A model generated the notes under the pieces. It worked only from the letters and a program-made list of their open reading frames with translations, searched no databases and was not told the origin of the DNA. From Nitrospirota bacterium (GTDB taxonomy: Bacteria; Nitrospirota; Thermodesulfovibrionia; Thermodesulfovibrionales; UBA6898): a DNA stretch of 41,277 bases. The position numbers and the translations under genes were made by a program. Where the stretch lies: contig JACRHC010000060.1 of the NCBI GenBank assembly GCA_016217675.1, positions 1 to 41,277 of the forward strand. Direction: 5' to 3'. Positions 35,168 to 41,227 of the stretch are shown piece by piece. How positions within the stretch are numbered: the first letter of the stretch is position 1; each line of letters starts with the position of its first letter.

Positions 35168-36142
35168 ATGAAGAGCGGAAGTAATCTCGAAAGAGTAATT
35201 GCCAGCGGCAAGCCTGCAGTCACTGCAGAGCTGGGCCCTCCCATGAGTGCTGATCCTCACGAGATCATAAAGAAGGCAGGCATCCTGAAGGGCTTCTGCG
35301 ATGCAGCCAATATTACGGATTGTCAGACAGCGGTTGTCCGCATCTCGAGCATTGCCGCTGCTTATATTGCCCAGCAGCAGGGGCTCGAACCGGTCATGCA
35401 GATGACCTGCCGCGACCGGAATAGGATCGCGATGCAGGCAGACCTTCTTGGCGCCGCAGCCCTTGGCCTTAAGAACTGCCTCTGCATTGCAGGCGACCAT
35501 CAGAAGTTCAGCTCTGCCGGAAAGCTCAAGGGACATCCCGGAGCCAAGAATGTCTATGACGTAGACACCTGTCAGCTTGTCGGCATTATGAAAAAAATGC
35601 GCGACGAAGGATTGCAGCAGGGCGGGGACAAACTCGAGGTCGCTCCGAAGTTTTTCATCGGCGCATCCTGGACACCGATGGGCGATCCTATGGATTTCAG
35701 GCCCTATAACCTGAAGAAGAAGGTCGATGCAGGCGCTGACTTTATTCAGACCCAGGGCATCTATGATATGGAGATATTCAAGTCCCAGATGGAAAAGGCG
35801 AGGAACCTCGGCTTGCATGAGAGGACTGCGATCCTTGCCGGTATTATCGTGCCAAAGAGCGCGATGATGCTTAAGTATATGGACTCCTCTGTTGCAGGCG
35901 TCACAGTGCCTAAGCCTCTTATCGATCGTATGATGAAGGCAAAAGAGGCTGCAGGGGACGACAAGAAGAAGATGAGGGAACTGCAGGAGCAGGAAGGCAT
36001 CAAGATCACGGTCGAGCTTGTTCAGCAGGCCCTTGAAATCCCTGGCATTAAAGGAGTTCATATCCAGGCTATTGAGTGGGAAACCGCTATGGAGCCGATC
36101 GTCAAGGCAGCAGGGCTCTACCCAAGGCCGACATTTGATTAG
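35168..36142 (+). CDS. metF: Methylene-tetrahydrofolate reductase
   Basis: 324 residues, a TIM-barrel MetF. Recognisable elements are VTAELGPP at the N-terminus (catalytic Glu), ITDCQTA, GLEPVMQMTCRDRNR, LCIAGDH and ADFIQTQGIYD. It reduces methylene- to methyl-tetrahydrofolate with FAD, the last step of the methyl branch of the Wood-Ljungdahl pathway. The N-terminal NADH-binding features of E. coli MetF are not evident by eye, consistent with electrons coming through MetV and the Hdr/MvhD subunits. A terminator follows. Confidence 0.95.
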   Translation: MKSGSNLERVIASGKPAVTAELGPPMSADPHEIIKKAGILKGFCDAANITDCQTAVVRISSIAAAYIAQQQGLEPVMQMTCRDRNRIAMQADLLGAAALGLKNCLCIAGDHQKFSSAGKLKGHPGAKNVYDVDTCQLVGIMKKMRDEGLQQGGDKLEVAPKFFIGASWTPMGDPMDFRPYNLKKKVDAGADFIQTQGIYDMEIFKSQMEKARNLGLHERTAILAGIIVPKSAMMLKYMDSSVAGVTVPKPLIDRMMKAKEAAGDDKKKMRELQEQEGIKITVELVQQALEIPGIKGVHIQAIEWETAMEPIVKAAGLYPRPTFD

Positions 36143-36193
36143 GATGAGAGGGGTCTGGTTTTAGGGATTAGGGGTTAGTTAAAGAGCTGATCG

Positions 36194-36220
36194 AAAGGCA
36201 GGAGTGATCCTGCCTTTTTT
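36194..36220 (+). terminator. Terminator after metF
   Basis: AAAGGCAGGA and TCCTGCCTTT form a 10-bp stem around GTGA and run into further T. It ends the hdr-met operon 52 bp after metF and faces the convergent higA gene. Confidence 0.92.
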
Positions 36221-36236
36221 ATGTGGTCCGTCTTAT

Positions 36237-36554
36237 TTAGATGTGAGCTAAGGCAGGTAATCTTTTTATCTTCTTTATTTCCTTCGCAGTTGATGAGTGG
36301 GTTACATGATATAAATCCCATACTAACTGCAAATTAAGCCAAAACTGCGCCTCCATGCCGAACAGCTTCTCAAGACGAAGTGCTGTGTCAGGGGTTACCC
36401 CCCGCTTCCCATGAATCAGTTCATTAACGCGAGGATATGAAACACCGAGCTTTTCCGCCAACTCACTCTGCGTTATTTTCAGAGGTTTGAGAAACTCCTC
36501 TGACAGCATTTCGCCGGGATGTGTCGGCGGACCATGTTTAGGTATGCGTACCAT
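36237..36554 (-). CDS. higA: HigA-type XRE antitoxin
   Basis: 105 residues from the ATG at 36554, chosen because AAGGAG lies 6 nt upstream; an ATG at 36569 would add five residues without a ribosome-binding site. PPTHPGEMLSEEFLKPLKITQSELAEKLGVSYPRVNELIHGKRG is the standard HigA start and helix-turn-helix (VapI/HigA family). It follows its toxin gene on the minus strand, the normal higBA order. Confidence 0.92.
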   Translation of the reverse strand: MVRIPKHGPPTHPGEMLSEEFLKPLKITQSELAEKLGVSYPRVNELIHGKRGVTPDTALRLEKLFGMEAQFWLNLQLVWDLYHVTHSSTAKEIKKIKRLPALAHI

Positions 36555-36572
36555 CTTTTTCTCCTTCATGTT

Positions 36573-36866
36573 TCAGTGGTAATCTGTAATTTCGACGTTT
36601 TCCACGCCATCTTCTGTCCACACAAAACAAATGCGGAATTGTTCGTTAACCCGTATACTGTGCTGACCCTTCCGATCATCTTTAAGGGCTTCCAGAAAAT
36701 TTCCCGGCGGAATTTTCAAAGAGTCCAGAGAAACTACGCCATTTAGCTGATCGAGTTTTCGTTGTGCCACTCGCCAGATTTGCTGCGGACAGGAATGTCG
36801 AGCCTCTCTGGTGTTTTTTCTGTCAAAGATGTCCTCTGTGCCCTTGTTACAGAACGATTTTATCAC
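36573..36866 (-). CDS. higB: HigB/RelE-type toxin
   Basis: 97 residues, complete. MIKSFCNKGTEDIF at the start and NEQFRICFVWTEDGVENVEITDYH at the end are typical of HigB (PF05015-type). These toxins cleave mRNA on the ribosome. It is transcribed from a well-formed promoter 38 bp upstream with a palindrome between -35 and -10. It lies beside the integron cassette array on the same strand and may have entered with it. Confidence 0.92.
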   Translation of the reverse strand: MIKSFCNKGTEDIFDRKNTREARHSCPQQIWRVAQRKLDQLNGVVSLDSLKIPPGNFLEALKDDRKGQHSIRVNEQFRICFVWTEDGVENVEITDYH

Positions 36867-36903
36867 CTGTCATCCTCATCGGCTTAATCCATCACTACGC
36901 TAA

Positions 36904-36932
36904 ATTATAACGGATACCGTTATATATGGCAA
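36904..36932 (-). promoter_or_regulatory. higBA promoter with palindromic operator
   Basis: On the minus strand TTGCCA (36932-36927) and TATAAT (36909-36904) are 17 bp apart. An 8-bp inverted repeat, TATAACGG and CCGTTATA on the plus strand (36906-36913, 36917-36924), occupies the spacer and -10. This is the expected place for HigA autorepression. Confidence 0.85.
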
Positions 36933-37054
36933 CAGCTGTTTTGTGACACCTTGGGTTTCTGTGGTTCGTCCCATTCAATAAGCTCGATGGACGCGCTTAC
37001 ACGCTACTCTGTCAAATGTGTAGACCTGCCCCCTAAAGGCTCTTTGTGACTTGT

Positions 37055-37061
37055 GTTATGT
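37055..37061 (-). other. attC half-site (R'' only) at the end of the array
   Basis: GTTATGT on the plus strand (ACATAAC on the minus) contains the TAA stop of the 233-residue gene and matches that cassette's own 5' boundary at 37768-37774. No pairing arm or R' box was found further downstream, so the site appears truncated. Confidence 0.55.
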
Positions 37062-37757
37062 GGCCTTTATTTTTAATAGCTTCTTGGATTTGACCCACAT
37101 ATGCCCAAATTCATATTGATCATAAGGATTGATATTGTTGCCCCCTAAATATTTCTTCAGGCCTTTTAATGCCTCTTCACACAAGTATTGAAAAAAAGGA
37201 ACTGGAAAGACGAGCTGCCATGGTTCGCCTATGAGACCGTGATAATATGGAACATCATCAGTGTTTTTTTCAAAGGGGTAGCCAGGCACCTTAAAGCCGT
37301 GGACCATTTCATTTCTGTACGCATAAAATAAATCAACATAACGGCTTAACTTCAATATACTCTTCTCTTTTTCTGTAGCTAATTTTTCCAGTTGACTGTA
37401 ATAGGGATCGACGTCACTGCCTTTGTAAACATGGCCAGACCTCATTTTGGAAATATCCTTTGAGATCGTTATAAATACATGACTGTCAGCCTTTTCCTTA
37501 ACACTTAGAACATGGTCCAAATGAAGGCTTGCTTGCACAAGGCTTACACGATTCAAGTCTGTGCATGTCGTGCAGTTAAGTAAGAGGGATTTTATCCTTT
37601 CCTCGACGTTGTGTTTTGGGAAACGGGCAATAGCGAGAGCATCAAGCATGCAGGCAAAGAGAATCTTTTTATACAATCGATTATCAACCTTCGCGACATC
37701 TGTGATTGCCTCTTCAAAATACTCAATGAACTTCGCGATATCGTCTTTAATTTTCAT
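37056..37757 (-). CDS. Cassette gene of unknown function, HEPN-like motif
   Basis: 233 residues, soluble, no signal peptide. LSRYVDLFYAYRNEMVHGF near residue 145 has Arg-x4-His (RNEMVH) in a helical setting, the pattern of HEPN RNase domains. Two Cys (NCTTC) lie near residue 68. I do not recognise the family. The ATG follows the cassette boundary by 11 nt in an A-rich leader without a Shine-Dalgarno. The stop lies inside the R'' box. Much more AT-rich than the upstream operons, consistent with acquisition. A HEPN role in defence or as a toxin is inference only. Confidence 0.7.
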   Translation of the reverse strand: MKIKDDIAKFIEYFEEAITDVAKVDNRLYKKILFACMLDALAIARFPKHNVEERIKSLLLNCTTCTDLNRVSLVQASLHLDHVLSVKEKADSHVFITISKDISKMRSGHVYKGSDVDPYYSQLEKLATEKEKSILKLSRYVDLFYAYRNEMVHGFKVPGYPFEKNTDDVPYYHGLIGEPWQLVFPVPFFQYLCEEALKGLKKYLGGNNINPYDQYEFGHMWVKSKKLLKIKAT

Positions 37758-37767
37758 CTATTTTTAA

Positions 37768-37860
37768 ACATAACGTGGTAAATAAGGCGCGTGTGTATTG
37801 CGCGGAAATGAAAAAGAAAATACGGTTATCACACGTCGCCTTGATTTTATTACTTTTTCC
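37768..37860 (-). other. attC site with one degenerate end
   Basis: R' box ACATAAC is at 37768-37774 (plus strand). Inner arms AAGGCGCGTGTG (37784-37795) and CACACGTCGCCTT (37830-37842) pair with one extra T at 37836. The R'' end near 37850-37875 does not show a clear RYYYAAC box, so its outer limit is approximate. Confidence 0.6.
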
Positions 37861-37890
37861 CTTATTTTCTCTGGCATTGAGGGCCGGATT

Positions 37891-38196
37891 TCATTCTTCC
37901 ATGAAGGGTTTTATTAGGGCTTCCCATTCAATCATGTCTCGACAGGGCCGCTCTGCAACTTGGCAAAATGCGGGCTTATCCTGCTTGTAGATATTATGAA
38001 AACGTCCATATTCCTTATTTTCGTTAATATCAATTACCGTAATAACAAATGACTTAGCATATTCCGGTTCTTCCTTGGTCGAAGCGGCTTTAACGCTGAT
38101 AGCGGAAGCAGGTTTCTGAACCTCCTCTTTTTTCTGGCAAGCGCCAAGAAGAATCATGCAGAGGAATAGAGTTAATAAGGTGTGATTGATTTTCAT
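37891..38196 (-). CDS. Small lipoprotein, cassette gene
   Basis: 101 residues. The signal peptide has a lipobox (ILLGAC, Cys20), then a Lys/Glu/Ala linker and a small domain with VITVIDINENKEYGRF and two Cys (FCQVAERPC). GGAGATA lies before the ATG; this is the only cassette gene with a clear ribosome-binding site. Function unknown. Membrane-anchored small lipoproteins are common integron cargo. Confidence 0.7.
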   Translation of the reverse strand: MKINHTLLTLFLCMILLGACQKKEEVQKPASAISVKAASTKEEPEYAKSFVITVIDINENKEYGRFHNIYKQDKPAFCQVAERPCRDMIEWEALIKPFMEE

Positions 38197-38272
38197 ATTA
38201 TCTCCTTTTCGATCAAATTCTCGATGCCAGTAAATATGTATTTTGTTGTTAGTGCCGTTTTATTTTCATGGT

Positions 38273-38364
38273 GCCATAACGCTAAACTCAGCGGACCCGG
38301 CCACTGAAGTTGCAGATAGTTCACACCAGCGTCAACCGGGTCCGCTGAAGTGCCTGGTTATGCG
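38273..38364 (-). other. attC site between the lipoprotein and 116-residue cassettes
   Basis: R' GCCATAAC is at 38273-38280 and R'' GTTATGCG at 38357-38364 (plus strand). The arms ACTCAGCGGACCCGG (38286-38300) and CCGGGTCCGCTGAAGT (38336-38351) pair over 15 bp with one extra A. The stop codon TAA of the upstream gene lies in R''. Length 92 bp. Confidence 0.88.
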
Positions 38365-38708
38365 CTTCGTTCGAATCTTTTAATAAGTTTACAGCATGCT
38401 TCATTCATCTGATCCCGATAAAATTCTTCTGATTCCTTAATTTCTTTATCACATTTCTTTAGCCATGATTCAGAACAATTGGCTCGCAACTCATTAGATG
38501 GCAAATGATCTGTTTCTGAGTCAATAGCAACAAAGAGAATAAAATCTTGATCGAAGTCATCATCACTCACTTTGTGTTTAAGATAAGTGAGACTTCTAAT
38601 TGCTAAAATATATTCAATTTTTTTATTCAAATAATCTTTTGCAATATTAACGACCTCTTGTCGTTTAGAATTCATATATTGCTCATTATTCCAATTATCG
38701 TGTTTCAT
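38358..38708 (-). CDS. Hypothetical protein, cassette gene
   Basis: 116 residues, hydrophilic and probably helical, with no signal peptide or membrane segment. It contains FILFVAIDSETDHLP and ends KLIKRFERSA, with the stop inside the attC R'' box. The ATG is 15 nt from the cassette boundary behind AAAAAATAA, with no Shine-Dalgarno. No family recognised. Being a full frame exactly bounded by attC sites supports it as a real gene. Confidence 0.6.
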   Translation of the reverse strand: MKHDNWNNEQYMNSKRQEVVNIAKDYLNKKIEYILAIRSLTYLKHKVSDDDFDQDFILFVAIDSETDHLPSNELRANCSESWLKKCDKEIKESEEFYRDQMNEACCKLIKRFERSA

Positions 38709-38717
38709 TTATTTTTT

Positions 38718-38812
38718 CGCATAACGACTATGCTAACCAGCGAGCGCAGAGGCCAAAAGATGAAAACCAAACCGCGTTTATTGCGAGTCTGGTTGAGCAC
38801 TTTGTTCTGTGG
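38718..38812 (-). other. attC site between the 116- and 407-residue cassettes
   Basis: R' CGCATAAC is at 38718-38725 and R'' GTTCTGTGG at 38804-38812 (plus strand). The arms TGCTAACCAG (38731-38740) and CTGGTTGAGCA (38789-38799) pair with one extra G at 38795. A second inverted word, AGAGGCCA/TGGCCTCT, overlaps the site. Length 95 bp. Confidence 0.88.
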
Positions 38813-38816
38813 CCTC

Positions 38817-40040
38817 TCATTTCCTTATTAGCAACTCATCATTATCAATCCACATTGCGAAATATGGATATTTCCCGCCATTCTCTTTTAAAAATATGAG
38901 AAATGGTTTATCGAAGATCAGTTGCTTTGGCTTATTCAAATCTACTCCAAACGTTCCACTGAGGTGAGCACTTGATTTCAGGACAAGGCCTTTTTCATCG
39001 AATTTAAAGAAAATATCCTGTTTCGCAGTATTTATGAAATATTTCTCAAAGCCTTTATTTGAAAAATGCTTGTTCAGCAGCGGCGTATATTGATGGGCAA
39101 TTTGAAAGTTGAATTTTGGAATTTGCAAAGTGTCTTTGTGCTTAAATGGAATTGGTTTCACTCCATTCATACTAATCCTCTCCATAACGGTGACAACTGT
39201 GTCGAGTAATGTTTTCTCCGGTGGAACAACAGCCAGAACAATATCGTCTGATGCCTCTTTAGAAATTAATTTAATGATAAAATCAGAATCATCTTTATAG
39301 CTGAGAAGGCGAACCTGTTTGGCTAAATCATCGTGTTCCTTTTTGTGAGAATATTCCCTGATGCCAAAGGCCTTAACTTTTGAGATCTTTCCATGTGAAG
39401 AAAAAGCAATGGGCTGACTGAGAGATTCAAATTCCTTGTTAAATTGTAATTCTTTGGCCAAATAAGAATATATAATGAGATCGTACGGCGTTTGAGCATC
39501 ATTCTTCAGTTGTACTGGACTATCTTTGAACTTTGCTCTTAATTCGGCGTTAATTCTGTCTACGATGTTTTCCGACGCAAGTCCGCCCATTGCCAAATAG
39601 TATTTTGGTGAAATATCTGTAGATGTGATTATTTCCTTGTTCAGATTTATAGCGTCAGGCGGTTCACTCTCCAGATGTACGTCTCCTTTGACAATGTATT
39701 TTAATTTGCTCCATGCAAGCTGGAAGGTAGAGCAATAGACTACATTATTCCCTTCGGTCAATTCTCGATCTATATAAGACGTAACCATTGTGTTCTTGAG
39801 GTTCGCTGATTGCAGGGTTTGCGTGGCATTGACTGATTTATCAGACAGGAAGTCACCTGAAAAGTAAACATACGTGAGTACTATTAACATTGATATGAGA
39901 ATGCGATTCTTTTTTCTGTCCGCGATAATGAGTAGTCCTATGAGCAAACTAATTATTGCCCACTCAATATTAAACATTAGGAATAAGAAACTGAGGATAA
40001 ATAGAACTAGACTGACTTCTTTACGATCTGTTTTTATCAT
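38817..40040 (-). CDS. Membrane protein of unknown function, first cassette gene
   Basis: 407 residues. Three closely spaced N-terminal hydrophobic segments at about residues 9-25, 27-42 and 48-63 are followed by a soluble domain of about 340 residues. That domain has no motif I can name; it contains GIREYSHKKEHDDLAKQV and a C-terminal YFAMWIDNDELL. The ATG lies 8 nt from the cassette boundary with AAAATAA in front and no Shine-Dalgarno. It is the cassette nearest the promoter at 40090-40119, so it should be the best expressed. Confidence 0.7.
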   Translation of the reverse strand: MIKTDRKEVSLVLFILSFLFLMFNIEWAIISLLIGLLIIADRKKNRILISMLIVLTYVYFSGDFLSDKSVNATQTLQSANLKNTMVTSYIDRELTEGNNVVYCSTFQLAWSKLKYIVKGDVHLESEPPDAINLNKEIITSTDISPKYYLAMGGLASENIVDRINAELRAKFKDSPVQLKNDAQTPYDLIIYSYLAKELQFNKEFESLSQPIAFSSHGKISKVKAFGIREYSHKKEHDDLAKQVRLLSYKDDSDFIIKLISKEASDDIVLAVVPPEKTLLDTVVTVMERISMNGVKPIPFKHKDTLQIPKFNFQIAHQYTPLLNKHFSNKGFEKYFINTAKQDIFFKFDEKGLVLKSSAHLSGTFGVDLNKPKQLIFDKPFLIFLKENGGKYPYFAMWIDNDELLIRK

Positions 40041-40089
40041 TTATTTTGCACAGAACATTGTTTTTTATGTCGCTTCGATGTTTGCAGCG

Positions 40090-40119
40090 ATTTTATTCTC
40101 GAATCAGACGATCTGTCAA
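40090..40119 (-). promoter_or_regulatory. Promoter directed into the cassette array (Pc-like)
   Basis: On the minus strand TTGACA (40119-40114) and TAAAAT (40095-40090) are separated by 18 bp. The -10 lies 34 bp before the first cassette boundary (40048-40056) and 50 bp before the first start codon. This is where an integron cassette promoter should be, although no integrase gene accompanies it. Confidence 0.75.
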
Positions 40120-40162
40120 CCAAAATATGCCGTAATGCTCTGATTATGGGGGTTCACGGCGA

Positions 40163-40219
40163 TATAATACAGCTCAGGGACGTATTATACTGCAGCGGTA
40201 TAATTCGGAATAATATTAT
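40163..40219. repeat. Cluster of TATAAT-like inverted words between array and acyltransferase gene
   Basis: TATAATAC (40163-40170) and GTATTATA (40182-40189) form an 8-bp inverted repeat. GGTATAAT and ATATTATCC follow within 30 bp in the same opposed pattern. It could be an operator or a relic of the integron platform. No gene lies between 40057 and 40288. Confidence 0.4.
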
Positions 40220-40267
40220 CCCTGGGGTTTTTATGTTTGGGGGCTTTGAGCAATATCTCTTTAATAC

Positions 40268-40287
40268 AAAAAAGCAGGATGCTCTGC
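40268..40287 (-). terminator. Possible terminator of the acyltransferase gene
   Basis: Read on the minus strand, a short GC-rich hairpin (GCAG...CTGC) directly after the stop codon is followed by six T. The stem is short, so the call is weak. Confidence 0.4.
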
Positions 40288-40288
40288 A

Positions 40289-41227
40289 CTACGAAAGGAA
40301 CTCTTTTTTGTCTTTGTAAGTCTTCCAGCGGTTATGCATCCAGAGATACTGTTCAGGATATTTCCGGATGATGGATTCCATATTTTTTGTCATCTCTGTG
40401 GTTATGCGAAAAATCTCGGCCTTTTCACTTTCGTAGTCACCTGGCCATATAGGGTCGCAGACAAACCCTTCATATTTTCCGCCTTCTGTCCTGCAGCAGG
40501 CAACAACCACGATCGGTCTTTTGTGAGTAATAGCAAGCAGTGCAGGGACAGGGGTGGCTGTTGCCAGTCTGCCGAAGAAGTCTACCGAAATCCCCTTCAT
40601 GGTGCTCTGATCAGGGAGCATGCCTATAGACCGGCCGCTCTGGAGCGTTTTCTGGAGAACGAAGAAGGCGTTCCGTTTCGGAATCATGGCCTGGCCGGTC
40701 TCGGTCCTCGACTGATAAATTAGCTGCTCCAGATGGGGATTGTCCAGCGGCCGTACCACAACAGTAAGGGGAATGCCGACCAGGGCACTTACGTGCGGAA
40801 GAAACTCCCAGTTGCCGATATGCGGCGTAACAAAGAGGCAGCCACCTGATTCGTCATGGAGCCTCCGGGCCTTCTGGAAGAGCTCTTCAAGGCCGTCTGA
40901 ACTTTCCCTCACCCTTTCGAGGGCATCAGGCCCGGTAAAGACGCGGCGGAACTTGGTAAACTCCAGAAAGGTAAGTATGATGGAGGTGAAACTCCCCCTT
41001 GCGATACGCGCTAATTCTTCAGCTTTTTTATCGGGGAAGGCATGGGCCAGGTTATCTAATGCGATCTTGCGCCGACGGGGAACGAATCGAAAGAAGAGCC
41101 TGCCGAGAAGATTACTCAGTATCCGTATGAAGGCGAAGGGGATCAGTCTCACCATAAAGAAGAGCGAAGCGGCAGCGCCATACTCAAGGAGTTGGATCAT
41201 TTCGTTACTGGATTTCTTCTTGCTCAT
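40289..41227 (-). CDS. Lipid A acyltransferase, LpxL/HtrB family
   Basis: 312 residues. An N-terminal hydrophobic segment at about residues 16-42 anchors it in the inner membrane. The catalytic HxxxxE-type motif reads TPHIGNWEFLPH near residue 137. Later family elements are RPLDNPHLE, GMLPDQS and FFGRLATATP. It transfers a secondary acyl chain to the lipid A precursor, so the host probably makes LPS. It is upstream of, and on the same strand as, the cassette array. The 50 bp to the window end hold nothing I can assign. Confidence 0.92.
   Translation of the reverse strand: MSKKKSSNEMIQLLEYGAAASLFFMVRLIPFAFIRILSNLLGRLFFRFVPRRRKIALDNLAHAFPDKKAEELARIARGSFTSIILTFLEFTKFRRVFTGPDALERVRESSDGLEELFQKARRLHDESGGCLFVTPHIGNWEFLPHVSALVGIPLTVVVRPLDNPHLEQLIYQSRTETGQAMIPKRNAFFVLQKTLQSGRSIGMLPDQSTMKGISVDFFGRLATATPVPALLAITHKRPIVVVACCRTEGGKYEGFVCDPIWPGDYESEKAEIFRITTEMTKNMESIIRKYPEQYLWMHNRWKTYKDKKEFLS

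Larger units (their letters stand above)
37055..40056 (-). mobile_element. Integron gene-cassette array without integrase (CALIN type), four cassettes
   Basis: Four AT-rich, unrelated minus-strand genes are separated by attC-type sites. Each site has R'/R'' boxes (GTTATGC-like and RYYYAAC-like) and inner arms that pair except for one unpaired base. In three cassettes the first bases match the R'' box at the end of the same cassette, as required if each came from a circle: GTTCTGTG with CACAGAAC, GTTATGCG with CGCATAAC, GTTATGT with ACATAAC. Stop codons lie in or next to R''. A strong promoter points into the first cassette. No intI gene or remnant was found, and the downstream attC is only half present. 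Confidence 0.85.

Noticed and set aside
36904-37061. A complete last attC using TTATAACG at 36906 as its R' box
   Set aside because: The half-box resembles R', but the arm next to it does not pair with the arm next to the R'' box at 37055; the sequence there is better explained as the higBA promoter and operator.
37775-37990. Plus-strand 71-codon frame with a hydrophobic stretch across the attC site
   Set aside because: It runs through an attC site and into the opposite strand of the lipoprotein gene, and has no ribosome-binding site. The hydrophobic part comes from AT-rich DNA.
36237-40288. CRISPR array or phage-derived explanation for the repeated sequence between minus-strand genes
   Set aside because: The repeats are palindromic, differ in sequence from site to site and are separated by genes, not by short spacers; no cas or phage structural genes are present.
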